From contig NZ_BJLQ01000005.1 in NCBI RefSeq assembly GCF_006538725.1, positions 93,129 to 157,128 of the forward strand: a DNA stretch of 64,000 bases. Reading direction: 5' to 3'. The position numbers were made by a program, and so were the translations under genes. Positions 51,135-58,893 of this stretch are shown here, piece after piece. The stretch comes from Cellulomonas gelida (GTDB taxonomy: Bacteria > Actinomycetota > Actinomycetes > Actinomycetales > Cellulomonadaceae). The notes beneath the pieces are model-generated. The model saw only the letters and a list, made by a program, of their open reading frames with translations, was not told where the DNA came from and made no database searches. Numbering within the stretch: the stretch's first letter is position 1; the number at the start of each line of letters is the position of its first letter.

Positions 51135-53680
51135 TGCTCCGCCTCACTCTCGCCCAGATGCGCCGCAGCCTGGGCCGGCTCACGGCAGCCGCGATCGCGA
51201 TCGCGATCGGCACCGCCTTCGTCGCGGCGACGCTGCTCACCGGCGGCGTGATCAAGCGCACGAGCTACGACTCGGTGACCGCGTCGTTCGCCAAGGCCGA
51301 CCTCGTGGTCGACGGCGACGTCACCGGGCTCATCGACGAGATCCGCGACGTGCCCGGCGTCGCCGCGGTCGACCCGGTGCTGGTCAGCGGCACCGAGATC
51401 AGCAAGGGCGCCGCGCGCTCGTGGCAGCTCGTGCTGCCGGTCGCCTCCGACCCCTCGCTGTCGTCCCTGACGGTCACCGAGGGCCGCGCGCCGGAGGCGT
51501 CCGACGAGATCGCCCTGCCGGCCTCCGTCGCGAAGCGGCTGGACGTCGAGGTGGGCGGGACCGTCGAGGTCGCGTGGACCACGTGGCCCGAGAACGCCGA
51601 GCCCGAGTACCACACCACCGACGCGAACGTCACGGGCCTCACCTCCGACCCGGGCGGCGCCTGGACCGGCTTCGGCGGTGCGACGCTCGCGACCCGCGAC
51701 TCGATGCTCGAGTGGACCAACCTCGACCCGGAGACGGTCGGGTCGGAGGGCGCGCTGATCAGCGCCCCGAAGAACACGGCCGCGGTGCACGCCGCCGTCG
51801 CGGCGATGCTGGAGAAGGCGACGGCCGACCGCGAGTCCGCCGTGCCGGTCACCGTGAAGACGCGTGACGAGGCCGCCGAGGCGCAGATCGAGGAGACGGG
51901 CGACGGCAACAACTTCGTCGTCGCGGCGATCCTCGGGTTCGCGGCGGTCGCGCTGATCGTGGCCGCGCTCGTCATCTCGAACACGTTCCAGGTCATCGTG
52001 GCCCAGCGGGCCCGCACGCTCGCGCTCCTGCGGTGCGTCGGTGCGCTGCGCGGCCAGCTGCGCCGGTCGGTGCTGCTCGAAGCCGCGATCCTCGGGCTCG
52101 GCGCCTCGGCGCTCGGTGTGCTGCTCGGCACGGGCGTCGCGCAGGGGGCGCTGTCCGTGCTGCGTCGCATGCAGGACGACATGCCCCTGCCCGCCTACGT
52201 CACGCTGACGCCCTCGGTGCTGCTCGTGCCGGTGCTCGTGGGCGTCCTGGTGACGGTCCTCGCCGCCCTGGTGCCGGCTCGCGCCGCCACGCAGGTCAGC
52301 CCGGTCGCCGCGCTGCGGCCGATCGACGCGCCCGACGTCGCCTCGCGAGCCGGCAAGCTCCGGCTCGGGTTCGCACTCACGCTCGCCGTCGGCGGGGCCG
52401 GCGTGCTCGCGATGGCGCTCCTCGGGTCGGTCGGCAAGCCCGACGAGGCGATCGTCTGGCTCGGCCTCGGCATCCTCGGCGGCGCCGTGTCGTTCGTCGG
52501 CGTCCTCGTCGGGGCGGTGTTCTGGGTCCCGTTGATGGTCGCGCTCGTCGGCCGCCTGCTCGGCAAGGCGGGTCCGGCGGCGCGACTGGCGGCCGCGAAC
52601 ACGGTCCGCAACCCGCGGCGGACCGCCGCGACCAGCACCGCGCTGCTCATCGGCGTGACGCTCGTCGCGCTCATGTCCACGGGTGCCGCCAGCGCACGCG
52701 CGTCGCTCGCGGCGGAGCTCGACGCCCACTACAACGTCGACGTCGAGGTCACGAGCGCGTCCGGCGGCGTCGAGCCCCTGCCCGCCGACGTGGCGCGCAC
52801 GGTCGCGGCGGTCCCGGGCATCGAGAGCGCCGTCGACGTGCCCACCGCCGAGGTGTCCATGGGCGACGCGTGGCTCACCGCGCGGGCCCTGACGCCGGAG
52901 GTCGAGGCCGTGCTCCGGGACGACCGGATCGCCGCCGCGGCGCGCGACGACCGGATCGTCGTGGCGACTGACGTGACCGAACCTGACGCGCCGGTCACGC
53001 ACATCGACGAGTTCACGGGACAGCCGGTGGACGGCGGCACGCCCTCGACCCTCGAGCCGGTCATGGTCGACACCGGCCGCCCCGGCTACGCGTACCTGAC
53101 CCCCGCGACGTTCGACACGATCGTCGGCGAGGTGCCGACGACCACCGTGTGGGCGCGGATCGCATCCGACGCGGACGCGGTCGCCGTGGTCGAGGCGGTG
53201 CGCAACTCGCTGGCCGACGAGTCCGTCGTGATCGAGTCGCCCATCTCGCTGCGCGCGCAGTACGAGCAGCTCATCGACACGCTGCTGGCGATCGTCGTCG
53301 GCCTGCTCGCGGTCGCGGTCGTGATCGCGCTGGTCGGTGTGGCGAACACGCTGTCGCTGTCGGTCATCGAGCGTCGACGCGAGTCGGCGACGCTGCGCGC
53401 CATCGGCCTGACCAAGCGGCGCCTGCGGCTGACCCTCGCGACCGAGGGCATGCTCATCGCGGGTGTCGGTGCCGTGCTGGGCGTGATCCTCGGGGTGCTC
53501 TACGGCTGGGCCGGCTCGGCGATCGCGTTCGGTGCGATGGGTGACTCGCGGCTCGCGGTGCCGTGGGGCGACGTGGGCGTGATCATCGCGGTCGCGCTCG
53601 GTGCGGGGCTCCTCGCCTCGGTCCTGCCGGCCAGGTCGGCCGTGCGGACGTCGCCCGTCGCGGCGCTCGCGGTGGACTGA
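51134..53680 (+). CDS. FtsX-like ABC transporter permease
   Basis: 848 aa. N-terminal membrane helix (TAAAIAIAIGTAFVAATLL), a large extracytoplasmic domain of ~200 residues, three helices near 260-395 (FVVAAILGFAAVALIVAALV), a fourth-fifth helix group near 415-480, a second extracytoplasmic domain, and a final three-helix FtsX domain (LLAIVVGLLAVAVVIALVGV, GMLIAGVGAVLGVILGVLYG). Two FtsX units in one chain are usual for actinobacterial members. Works with the preceding ATPase. Confidence 0.92.
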   Translation: MLRLTLAQMRRSLGRLTAAAIAIAIGTAFVAATLLTGGVIKRTSYDSVTASFAKADLVVDGDVTGLIDEIRDVPGVAAVDPVLVSGTEISKGAARSWQLVLPVASDPSLSSLTVTEGRAPEASDEIALPASVAKRLDVEVGGTVEVAWTTWPENAEPEYHTTDANVTGLTSDPGGAWTGFGGATLATRDSMLEWTNLDPETVGSEGALISAPKNTAAVHAAVAAMLEKATADRESAVPVTVKTRDEAAEAQIEETGDGNNFVVAAILGFAAVALIVAALVISNTFQVIVAQRARTLALLRCVGALRGQLRRSVLLEAAILGLGASALGVLLGTGVAQGALSVLRRMQDDMPLPAYVTLTPSVLLVPVLVGVLVTVLAALVPARAATQVSPVAALRPIDAPDVASRAGKLRLGFALTLAVGGAGVLAMALLGSVGKPDEAIVWLGLGILGGAVSFVGVLVGAVFWVPLMVALVGRLLGKAGPAARLAAANTVRNPRRTAATSTALLIGVTLVALMSTGAASARASLAAELDAHYNVDVEVTSASGGVEPLPADVARTVAAVPGIESAVDVPTAEVSMGDAWLTARALTPEVEAVLRDDRIAAAARDDRIVVATDVTEPDAPVTHIDEFTGQPVDGGTPSTLEPVMVDTGRPGYAYLTPATFDTIVGEVPTTTVWARIASDADAVAVVEAVRNSLADESVVIESPISLRAQYEQLIDTLLAIVVGLLAVAVVIALVGVANTLSLSVIERRRESATLRAIGLTKRRLRLTLATEGMLIAGVGAVLGVILGVLYGWAGSAIAFGAMGDSRLAVPWGDVGVIIAVALGAGLLASVLPARSAVRTSPVAALAVD

Positions 53681-53701
53681 CCGGCCGCCGCGGCCAGACG
53701 T

Positions 53702-54166
53702 TCAGCGGCGCTTCGGAGTACCGGAGGGGGTACCCGAGGCGCCGCTGGCGTCTGCCCGCGACGCGGCCCCGGTCGTCACCGCGACGACCGCGGGCAGCAG
53801 CAGGCCGACGCCCACGACGACGGCCGCCAGGAGCACGCCCCACGCCCACACGCTCGACTCGACACCGAGCCACCCGATCGACAGCACGACGAGCATGATC
53901 TGCCAGGTCATCACGGGCGAGCGCGCCCAGCGACGCCCGCGCCACAGCCCGCGCGCGCCGGCCGCGAGGACGAACGCGATCGCGAGCCCGAACACGATGA
54001 GGAAGACGCTCGCCGCGGGCCGCACGGACACCCCGCGCACCAGGTCCACGGCCCAGGCCACGGCCAGGCCGGCCGCGGTCGCAGCCTCCAGGAGCGTCAG
54101 GAGGCACACCACGACGAGCGCGGCGGGGCGCCCGGCGGCGGGCGAGGACGGGGAGGAAGCGCTCAC
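53702..54166 (-). CDS. Small four-helix membrane protein, unknown function
   Basis: 154 aa with four membrane helices: LVVVCLLTLLEAATAAGLAV, FLIVFGLAIAFVLAAGARGL, MTWQIMLVVLSIGWLGVE and WGVLLAAVVVGVGLLLPAVV. A short Ser/Pro N-tail and a Gly/Ser/Lys-rich C-tail flank them. It resembles uncharacterised actinobacterial membrane proteins found in front of whiB-type genes. GTG 54166 lies 6 nt after TAGGCT (54178-54173), so it is probably leaderless. Convergent with the FtsX permease (21-nt gap containing a short palindrome). Confidence 0.8.
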   Translation of the reverse strand: MSASSPSSPAAGRPAALVVVCLLTLLEAATAAGLAVAWAVDLVRGVSVRPAASVFLIVFGLAIAFVLAAGARGLWRGRRWARSPVMTWQIMLVVLSIGWLGVESSVWAWGVLLAAVVVGVGLLLPAVVAVTTGAASRADASGASGTPSGTPKRR

Positions 54167-54172
54167 GGGCCG

Positions 54173-54178
54173 AGCCTA
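54173..54178 (-). promoter_or_regulatory. -10 box for small membrane protein (leaderless)
   Basis: TAGGCT on the minus strand, 6 nt before GTG 54166. Confidence 0.55.
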
Positions 54179-54264
54179 CGGCGCCCACCCCGGCCGGCCG
54201 CCCGCGGGGCAGCGTCGACCGGCCGCGGCGGCAGTCGAGACGGTGCAGCGTGACCCATACCACG

Positions 54265-54280
54265 TTGGCAGGGGTGCCAA
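54265..54280. promoter_or_regulatory. Palindrome TTGGCA-N4-TGCCAA
   Basis: Perfect 6-bp arms (54265-54270 and 54275-54280) around GGGG. It is 90 bp from the leaderless membrane-protein promoter and ~260 bp upstream of whiB1; shape suggests a dimeric repressor site. Confidence 0.4.
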
Positions 54281-54338
54281 TGACATCGAGCCGCTCAATT
54301 CGGTCATGACAAGCGCCCGAATCGATCCACGACGTGCG

Positions 54339-54362
54339 GATCACGCTCGAACGAGTGTGATC
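54339..54362. promoter_or_regulatory. 11-bp inverted repeat upstream of whiB1
   Basis: GATCACGCTCG (54339-54349), two As, CGAGTGTGATC (54352-54362): arms match at 10 of 11 positions. It lies 43 bp before the putative -35 box of whiB1. The half-site GTGAT/ATCAC is CRP-like in content but in the wrong orientation for TGTGA-N6-TCACA. Confidence 0.5.
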
Positions 54363-54537
54363 AACGCCTCATCCGTAACGGAGTCGAAACCATCTCGTAA
54401 CCCCTTGTGCGATGGGGAAACGGGTGTGACTCTTGATGCAGCAGGTCTTCAGCCCAGCCCCCCCAACGAAACGTCCGCGACGTCGCGCGCGCCCTCACCA
54501 GGGTGCCGTGGTCGTCGTGCGCCCAAGGAGAGTTCGC

Positions 54538-54786
54538 ATGGATTGGCGCCACCGCGCAGCATGTCTCGACGAGGACCCCGAGCTGTTCTTCCCGATCGGC
54601 AACACGGGCCCTGCGCTCCTCCAGATCGAGGAGGCCAAGGCCGTGTGCCGTCGTTGCGACGTCGTCGACACGTGCCTCAAGTGGGCCATCGAGACGGGTC
54701 AGGACGCGGGCGTCTGGGGCGGGCTGTCGGAGGACGAGCGCCGCGCCCTCAAGCGCCGCACCGCGCGCCAGCGCCGCGCGAGCTGA
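54538..54786 (+). CDS. whiB1: WhiB1-type [4Fe-4S] transcription regulator
   Basis: 82 aa. MDWRHRAACLDEDPELFFP is the WhiB1/WblE N-terminus; the four cluster Cys are C9, C37, C40 and C46, the same positions as in mycobacterial WhiB1. GVWGGLSEDERRALKRR is the turn and basic DNA-binding tail. WhiB1 binds the primary sigma factor region 4 and responds to NO and O2 through its cluster. AAGGAG lies 8 nt before ATG 54538; the longer in-frame start at 54433 gives a non-homologous extension. A very strong terminator follows. Confidence 0.96.
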   Translation: MDWRHRAACLDEDPELFFPIGNTGPALLQIEEAKAVCRRCDVVDTCLKWAIETGQDAGVWGGLSEDERRALKRRTARQRRAS

Positions 54787-54807
54787 CCGACTGACGCACA
54801 GCACTCT

Positions 54808-54845
54808 CGACGAAGGGCCGGCCACGAGGCCGGCCCTTCGTCGTT
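54808..54845 (+). terminator. Strong whiB1 terminator
   Basis: Perfect 16-bp stem (54808-54823 with 54828-54843), ACGA loop, followed by TTCCC. It ends whiB1 transcription and also faces the 3' end of the convergent pdtaS gene. Confidence 0.85.
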
Positions 54846-54890
54846 CCCGCAGCCGCTCGTCGCGGCCGAGGCGCCAGACCGGTCCGGGCA

Positions 54891-56375
54891 TCAGCCGACC
54901 TGGGCGGCGTCGCGCGACGTGCGCAGCTGGACCTCGACGACGACCGCGGTGCCACCCTCGGGCCGCAGCCGCCAGTCGATGCTCCCCCGCAGCTCGTTGG
55001 TGACGAGCGTCTGGACGATCTGCGTGCCCAGCCCCGTGCCCGCCCCGCGGCCCTCCGGCACGCCCGAGCCGTTGTCGGCCACCGTCACGCTCAGGTCGTC
55101 GCCGTCGCGCTCGACGATCACCTGGACCTCACCGGACTCCCGTCCCGCGAAGCCGTGCTCGACCGCGTTGGTCACGAGCTCGGTGAGCACCAGGGCGAGC
55201 GCGGTCGCGTCCTCGGCACGCACCGAGCCGAACGTCCCCGAGACCGTGGTGCGCACGTGCGCCCCCGCCGACGCCGCGTCGGCCGCCAGCCGCAGGCTGC
55301 GCCCGACCAGGTCGTCGAACGGCACGCTCTCGTCGATCGTCTGGGACAACGAGTCGTGCACGAGGGCGATCGTCGCGACGCGGCGCATCGCCTCGGTGAG
55401 CGCGTCGCGCGCCTCGGGCGAGGTCATCCGGCGCGACTGCAGGCGCAGGAGTGCGGCCACGGTCTGCAGGTTGTTCTTCACGCGGTGGTGGATCTCGCGG
55501 ATCGTCGCGTCCTTGGTGATGAGCTCGCGCTCACGGCGACGCAGCTCGGAGACGTCGCGGCACAGCAGCACCGCGCCGATGCGCGAGCCCTGCTCGGTCA
55601 AGGGCACCGCGCGCAGCGACAGCGCCACCCCGCCCACCTCGACGTCCGTGCGCCACGGCGCGCGGCCCATGAGGACCAGCGGCATCGACTCGTCGACCGT
55701 CGCGCGCTGCTCCGGGATGAGGTCGGCCGTGACCTCGACGAGCGAGCGCCCGACGAGGTCGCCGAGCGCGCCGAGGCGGTGGAAGCACGACAGCGCGTTG
55801 GGGCTCGCGTACATCACCTCCCCCTCGGAGTTGAGGCGCACGAGCCCGTCGCCCACGCGCGGCGCGCCGCGACGAGGGCCCGTGGGCGCGTCGGGCGCCG
55901 GGAAGTCGCCGGTCGCGATCATGCCGAAGACGTCGTCGGCCGCCTCGACGTAGTTCAGCTCGAGCCGGCTGGGCGTGCGAGCCCCGCCGAGGTTGGTCTG
56001 CCGGGCGATCACGGCGATCGGTCGCCCGTCGCGCACGACCGGGATCGCCTCCTCACGCACCGCGTACGACCCGAACCACCGGGGCTCGCGCGAGCGCAGC
56101 TGGCGCGACTCGTCGAGCGAGCGCTGGAGCTGGGGTCGCTGCCCCTCGGGTGCGCGGGACCCGACGACGTCGTCGTAGTGGACGGTCGCGCCCGTCGACG
56201 GGCGGCACTGCGCGATCGCGACGAAGTCGCCGTCGGTGGTCGGCAGCCACAGGACCAGGTCGGCGAACGCGAGGTCGGACACGACCTGCCAGTCGCCGAC
56301 GAGCAGGTGCAGCCACTCGAGGTCCGCCGGGGGCAGGGGGCCGTGACGCTCGACGAGCACGCTCAGGGTGGACAC
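54891..56375 (-). CDS. pdtaS: PdtaS-type sensor histidine kinase
   Basis: 494 aa, cytosolic. N-terminal GAF-like domain (~1-150), PAS domain (~165-285: VGDGLVRLNSEGEVMYASPN) and a HisKA_2/HWE core with phosphoacceptor motif IREIHHRVKNNLQTVAALL (His near 295), N-box LTELVTNAVEHGFAG and G-box VADNGSGVPEGRGAGTGLG. Matches mycobacterial PdtaS, which phosphorylates the RNA-binding antiterminator PdtaR and senses metals or NO; no pdtaR is present in this window. GTG 56375 lies 6 nt after TAGGCT, so it is probably leaderless. Its proximity to whiB1 is typical of actinobacteria. Confidence 0.93.
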   Translation of the reverse strand: MSTLSVLVERHGPLPPADLEWLHLLVGDWQVVSDLAFADLVLWLPTTDGDFVAIAQCRPSTGATVHYDDVVGSRAPEGQRPQLQRSLDESRQLRSREPRWFGSYAVREEAIPVVRDGRPIAVIARQTNLGGARTPSRLELNYVEAADDVFGMIATGDFPAPDAPTGPRRGAPRVGDGLVRLNSEGEVMYASPNALSCFHRLGALGDLVGRSLVEVTADLIPEQRATVDESMPLVLMGRAPWRTDVEVGGVALSLRAVPLTEQGSRIGAVLLCRDVSELRRRERELITKDATIREIHHRVKNNLQTVAALLRLQSRRMTSPEARDALTEAMRRVATIALVHDSLSQTIDESVPFDDLVGRSLRLAADAASAGAHVRTTVSGTFGSVRAEDATALALVLTELVTNAVEHGFAGRESGEVQVIVERDGDDLSVTVADNGSGVPEGRGAGTGLGTQIVQTLVTNELRGSIDWRLRPEGGTAVVVEVQLRTSRDAAQVG

Positions 56376-56381
56376 CCGCCC

Positions 56382-56404
56382 AGCCTATGTGGCCCTACTA
56401 GGCT
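56382..56404. promoter_or_regulatory. Back-to-back -10 boxes for pdtaS and DUF2505 gene
   Basis: TAGGCT on the minus strand at 56387-56382 (6 nt before GTG 56375, leaderless) and TAGGCT on the plus strand at 56399-56404 (toward GTG 56449, which has its own GAGGGGG ribosome-binding site). The identical boxes are only 11 bp apart. Confidence 0.55.
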
Positions 56405-56448
56405 CGACCGCGCCGCGAACCGCGGCGAGGAACCCGAGGGGGCCGCCC

Positions 56449-57006
56449 GTGCACCTGTCCGAGATGCTCGTCCTGCCGACCGACCCGCGCACGGCCGCGC
56501 GCCTGCTCGCCGACCCGGACTACGTCCGCGAGAAGGTCGTCGCCAGCGGCGCGACGTGCGAGCAGGTCGACGTCACGCACGACGACATGGCACCCGACGA
56601 CACGGCACCCGACGAAGCGGCACCCCACGGCGCTGCGCCCCACGCGGCGCCGGGTGCCTTCACCGTCACCTCCCGGCGCCTGCTGCCCACCGAGCAGATC
56701 CCCCCGCAGGTACGGGCGTTCGTCGGCGACCGCATCGAGGTGCGTCAGGTCGAGGCGTGGGAAGCACCGGACGACGAGGACGCCCGCGTGGGGACGGTCG
56801 TCGTCGAGGTGTCCGGCGCGCCCGTACGCCTCGCCGGGCGGGTCACGCTCGTCGCCCACGGACCCGCCGCGACCGCGATCCGGTACGAGGGCGAGCTGCG
56901 CGCCGGCGTCCCGCTGTTCGGCGCGGCGGTCGAGGAGGCGACGGCCGGGGCGATCCGCGCGGCGCTCGCGGCGGAGGCACAGGTCGCGCAGCGCCGGCTC
57001 GCGTGA
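56449..57006 (+). CDS. DUF2505 family protein
   Basis: 185 aa, cytosolic. HLSEMLVLPTDPRTAARLLA and DPDYVREKV form the usual N-terminus; RLLPTEQIPPQVRAFVGDRI and GRVTLVAHGPAATAIRYEGE match the SRPBCC-like, lipid-binding-type fold of DUF2505. An insertion near residues 43-70 contains degenerate APDDTAPDEAAPHGAAPH repeats and is probably disordered. GTG 56449 has a strong upstream GAGGGGG. Function unknown in the family. Confidence 0.86.
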   Translation: MHLSEMLVLPTDPRTAARLLADPDYVREKVVASGATCEQVDVTHDDMAPDDTAPDEAAPHGAAPHAAPGAFTVTSRRLLPTEQIPPQVRAFVGDRIEVRQVEAWEAPDDEDARVGTVVVEVSGAPVRLAGRVTLVAHGPAATAIRYEGELRAGVPLFGAAVEEATAGAIRAALAAEAQVAQRRLA

Positions 57007-57050
57007 CTGGACGCGGGCCGCGCCATCAGCCCGCTCGACACGATGGACCA

Positions 57051-57068
57051 CTCCCGGTCACCCGGGAG
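57051..57068 (+). terminator. Hairpin after DUF2505 gene
   Basis: CTCCCGG (57051-57057) and CCGGGAG (57062-57068) around TCAC; 7-bp perfect stem without a T-run, 45 nt after the stop. Confidence 0.45.
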
Positions 57069-57096
57069 AGTCACGGGCGTCGTCGGGCGATGGTCA

Positions 57097-57110
57097 CGGA
57101 AGCGGTTCCG
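57097..57110. promoter_or_regulatory. Upstream palindrome CGGAAGCGGTTCCG
   Basis: Near-perfect palindrome whose GGAAGCG half resembles LacI-family half sites; 12 of 14 positions are symmetric. About 100 bp upstream of the importer promoter, at a distance suited to DNA looping with the two downstream sites. Confidence 0.4.
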
Positions 57111-57212
57111 CGCCGTAACGATTCGGTAACGTGGGAACTGTGGAAGTAACCCCTGACCTGCGGTGATACTCGTGTGGGATCGCTACCACGCCCAACTCGG
57201 ACACCGACCTCC

Positions 57213-57241
57213 TTGACACCCCGCGGCCGCCCGACGACAGT
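57213..57241 (+). promoter_or_regulatory. Sugar importer promoter
   Basis: Perfect TTGACA at 57213-57218, 17-nt spacer, GACAGT at 57236-57241. Transcription start expected near 57248. It is the best sigma-70-type promoter in the window. Confidence 0.65.
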
Positions 57242-57254
57242 GTGACCCAGCGCG

Positions 57255-57268
57255 TGGGAACGCTCCCG
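57255..57268. promoter_or_regulatory. LacI/CelR-type operator 1
   Basis: TGGGAACGCTCCCG matches the CebR/CelR operator TGGGAGCGCTCCCA at 12 of 14 positions. It starts about 8 bp after the predicted transcription start. Confidence 0.65.
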
Positions 57269-57279
57269 CAGACTGCGGA

Positions 57280-57293
57280 GGGGAGCGCTTCCA
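57280..57293. promoter_or_regulatory. LacI/CelR-type operator 2
   Basis: GGGGAGCGCTTCCA matches TGGGAGCGCTCCCA at 12 of 14 positions; 25 bp centre-to-centre from operator 1. Confidence 0.65.
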
Positions 57294-57401
57294 AGCGGGG
57301 TCTCTCAGACCCACGCCGACGTGGTTCCGGGTGCATGTCCGGGCCCCGAGGCGACAGGTGAGGTACGGCATGGCTGCCGTCCGACTGACAAGGGAGTCAC
57401 A

Positions 57402-58730
57402 GTGCGCAAGACCACTCGAAAGTTCCTGGCCGTCACGGCCGGGGTCGCGAGCATCGCCCTCCTGGCGACCGCTTGCTCCGACGACAACGGCGGCAGCGGC
57501 ACCCCGACGAGCGGCGAGACCAAGAAGGGCGACGACACGACGCCCATCACGCTCACCGTCGCGACGTTCAACAACTTCGGCTACACGGACGAGCTGCTCG
57601 CCGAGTACTCGAAGGACCACCCCAACGTCACGGTGAAGCAGACGATCGCTGCCAAGTCCGAGGACGCGCGTACCAACCTCACGACGAAGCTCGCCGCCGG
57701 TGGCGCGGGTCTCGCGGACGTCGAGGCCATCGAGATCGACTGGCTGCCCGAGCTCGTGCAGTCGGGTGACAAGTTCCTCGACCTCAACTCGGCGGACGTC
57801 GAGGGTCGCTGGCCCGAGTTCAAGACGAAGCCGGCCACGACGGCCAGCGGCGCGCTCATCGGCTACGGCACCGACGTCGGCCCCGAGGCGATCTGCTACC
57901 GCCAGGACCTCTTCGAGGCTGCCGGCCTCGAGAGCACGCCTGAGGCGGTCAAGGAGCTGCTCGGTGGCGACGGCGCCACCTGGGACAAGTACTTCGAGGT
58001 CGGCAAGCAGTTCACCGACAAGTCGGACAGCGCGTGGTTCGACTCGGCCAACGCCATCTACCAGGGCATGGTCAACCAGCTCGAGGCCGCGTACGAGAAC
58101 ACCGACGGCACGCCGATCCCGCTCGCGGACAACTCGGCCGTCAAGGGCCTGTTCGAGACGGTCACGGGTGCCGACGTCCAGGCGCTCTCGGCCCACCTCG
58201 GCCAGTGGTCCGGTGACTGGGACGCCGCGTTCCAGAACAACGGCTTCGCGACCATGCTCTGCCCGGCCTGGATGACGGGCCCGATCGAGGAGCGCGCCGG
58301 CGGCATCACCGGTTGGAACGTCGCTGACGTCTTCCCCGGCGGCGGCGGCAACTGGGGCGGCTCGTACCTGACGGTCCCCGCGGCCGGCAAGAACGCCGAG
58401 GCTGCCAAGGAGCTCGCGGCGTGGCTCACCTCGCCCGCCACGCAGATCAAGGCGTTCCTCAACGCTGGCACGTTCCCGAGCCAGACCGAGGCGCTCACCG
58501 ACCCGGCCCTGACGGCGGCGACGAACGACTTCTTCAACAACGCCCCCGTCGGCACGATCTTCGGCAACCGCTACCAGGCGATCAAGGTCACCCCGTTCAA
58601 GGGCCCGAACTACTTCTCGATCCACACGACCGTCGCTGACGCGATCACGAAGGTCGACGTCGACAAGTCGGCGGACCAGGCTGCCGCATGGCAGGGCGCG
58701 CTCGACGCGTACAACGCGCTGGGTCTGTGA
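57402..58730 (+). CDS. Sugar ABC transporter substrate-binding lipoprotein (CebE-like)
   Basis: 442 aa. Lipoprotein signal with lipobox LLATAC (Cys 25), followed by a Gly/Ser/Thr linker and the SBP type-1 fold: ITLTVATFNNFGYTDELLAE, GYGTDVGPEAICYRQDLFEA, GLVNQL-type segment IYQGMVNQLEAAYENT, and AWMTGPIEERAGGITGW. Resembles CebE of cellobiose/cello-oligosaccharide importers. GTG 57402 has AGGGAG 5 nt upstream. No ATPase gene follows; such systems usually share the MsiK ATPase. Strong hairpins separate it from the permeases, which should keep its mRNA more abundant. Confidence 0.9.
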   Translation: MRKTTRKFLAVTAGVASIALLATACSDDNGGSGTPTSGETKKGDDTTPITLTVATFNNFGYTDELLAEYSKDHPNVTVKQTIAAKSEDARTNLTTKLAAGGAGLADVEAIEIDWLPELVQSGDKFLDLNSADVEGRWPEFKTKPATTASGALIGYGTDVGPEAICYRQDLFEAAGLESTPEAVKELLGGDGATWDKYFEVGKQFTDKSDSAWFDSANAIYQGMVNQLEAAYENTDGTPIPLADNSAVKGLFETVTGADVQALSAHLGQWSGDWDAAFQNNGFATMLCPAWMTGPIEERAGGITGWNVADVFPGGGGNWGGSYLTVPAAGKNAEAAKELAAWLTSPATQIKAFLNAGTFPSQTEALTDPALTAATNDFFNNAPVGTIFGNRYQAIKVTPFKGPNYFSIHTTVADAITKVDVDKSADQAAAWQGALDAYNALGL

Positions 58731-58734
58731 CCCC

Positions 58735-58770
58735 GGTCGGGGTCGGGCGCTCCGGCGCCTGACCCCGACC
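58735..58770 (+). terminator. Strong hairpin after binding-protein gene
   Basis: A 16-bp stem (58735-58750 with 58755-58770) with one G-U pair and TCCG loop, starting 4 nt after the stop. No T-run; probably a 3' stabiliser or partial terminator that raises the level of the binding protein over the permeases. Confidence 0.75.
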
Positions 58771-58778
58771 AGCCGAGA

Positions 58779-58866
58779 GGCCGACTGACGCTGGTCGGCC
58801 CCGGATCCGAGCGGCGCCCGGTAGGTGCCCTCCCCTCGTGGGAGCACGGCACTTACCGGGCGCCGC
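58779..58866 (+). repeat. Second and third hairpins in the intercistronic gap
   Basis: GGCCGAC (58779-58785) pairs with GTCGGCC (58794-58800), a 7-bp stem. Then a 19-bp stem (58811-58829 with 58848-58866) carries one G-U pair, and an inner CTCCC/GGGAG stem (58830-58834 with 58840-58844) sits in its loop. With the first hairpin this makes three structured elements in a 163-nt gap. Confidence 0.65.
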
Positions 58867-58893
58867 GTCCACTCACGCCGTCATGAGGTGGTC

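Larger units (their letters stand above)
54167..54537 (+). promoter_or_regulatory. Long whiB1 upstream region
   Basis: This 371-bp gap has no credible gene. It holds the divergent -10 box at 54173-54178, the inverted repeats at 54265-54280 and 54339-54362, and a possible whiB1 promoter: TTGTGC at 54405-54410 and GACTCT at 54428-54433 with 17-nt spacing. That would give a leader of about 98 nt. AAGGAG at 54525-54530 region precedes ATG 54538. The A/T content is visibly higher than in the coding sequence around it. Confidence 0.45.
57007..57401 (+). promoter_or_regulatory. Regulatory region of sugar importer operon
   Basis: This 395-bp gap holds no gene. In order: a hairpin (57051-57068), a palindrome at 57097-57110, a -35/-10 promoter at 57213-57241, two LacI/CelR-like operators at 57255-57268 and 57280-57293, and a 6-bp leader hairpin at 57298-57312. 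GTAACG is repeated twice near 57115-57130. The leader from about 57248 to the start codon is roughly 154 nt long. Confidence 0.7.

Noticed and set aside
54433..54537. N-terminal extension of WhiB1 by 35 residues from an upstream in-frame ATG
   Set aside because: WhiB1 homologues start at MDWRH and AAGGAG precedes that ATG.
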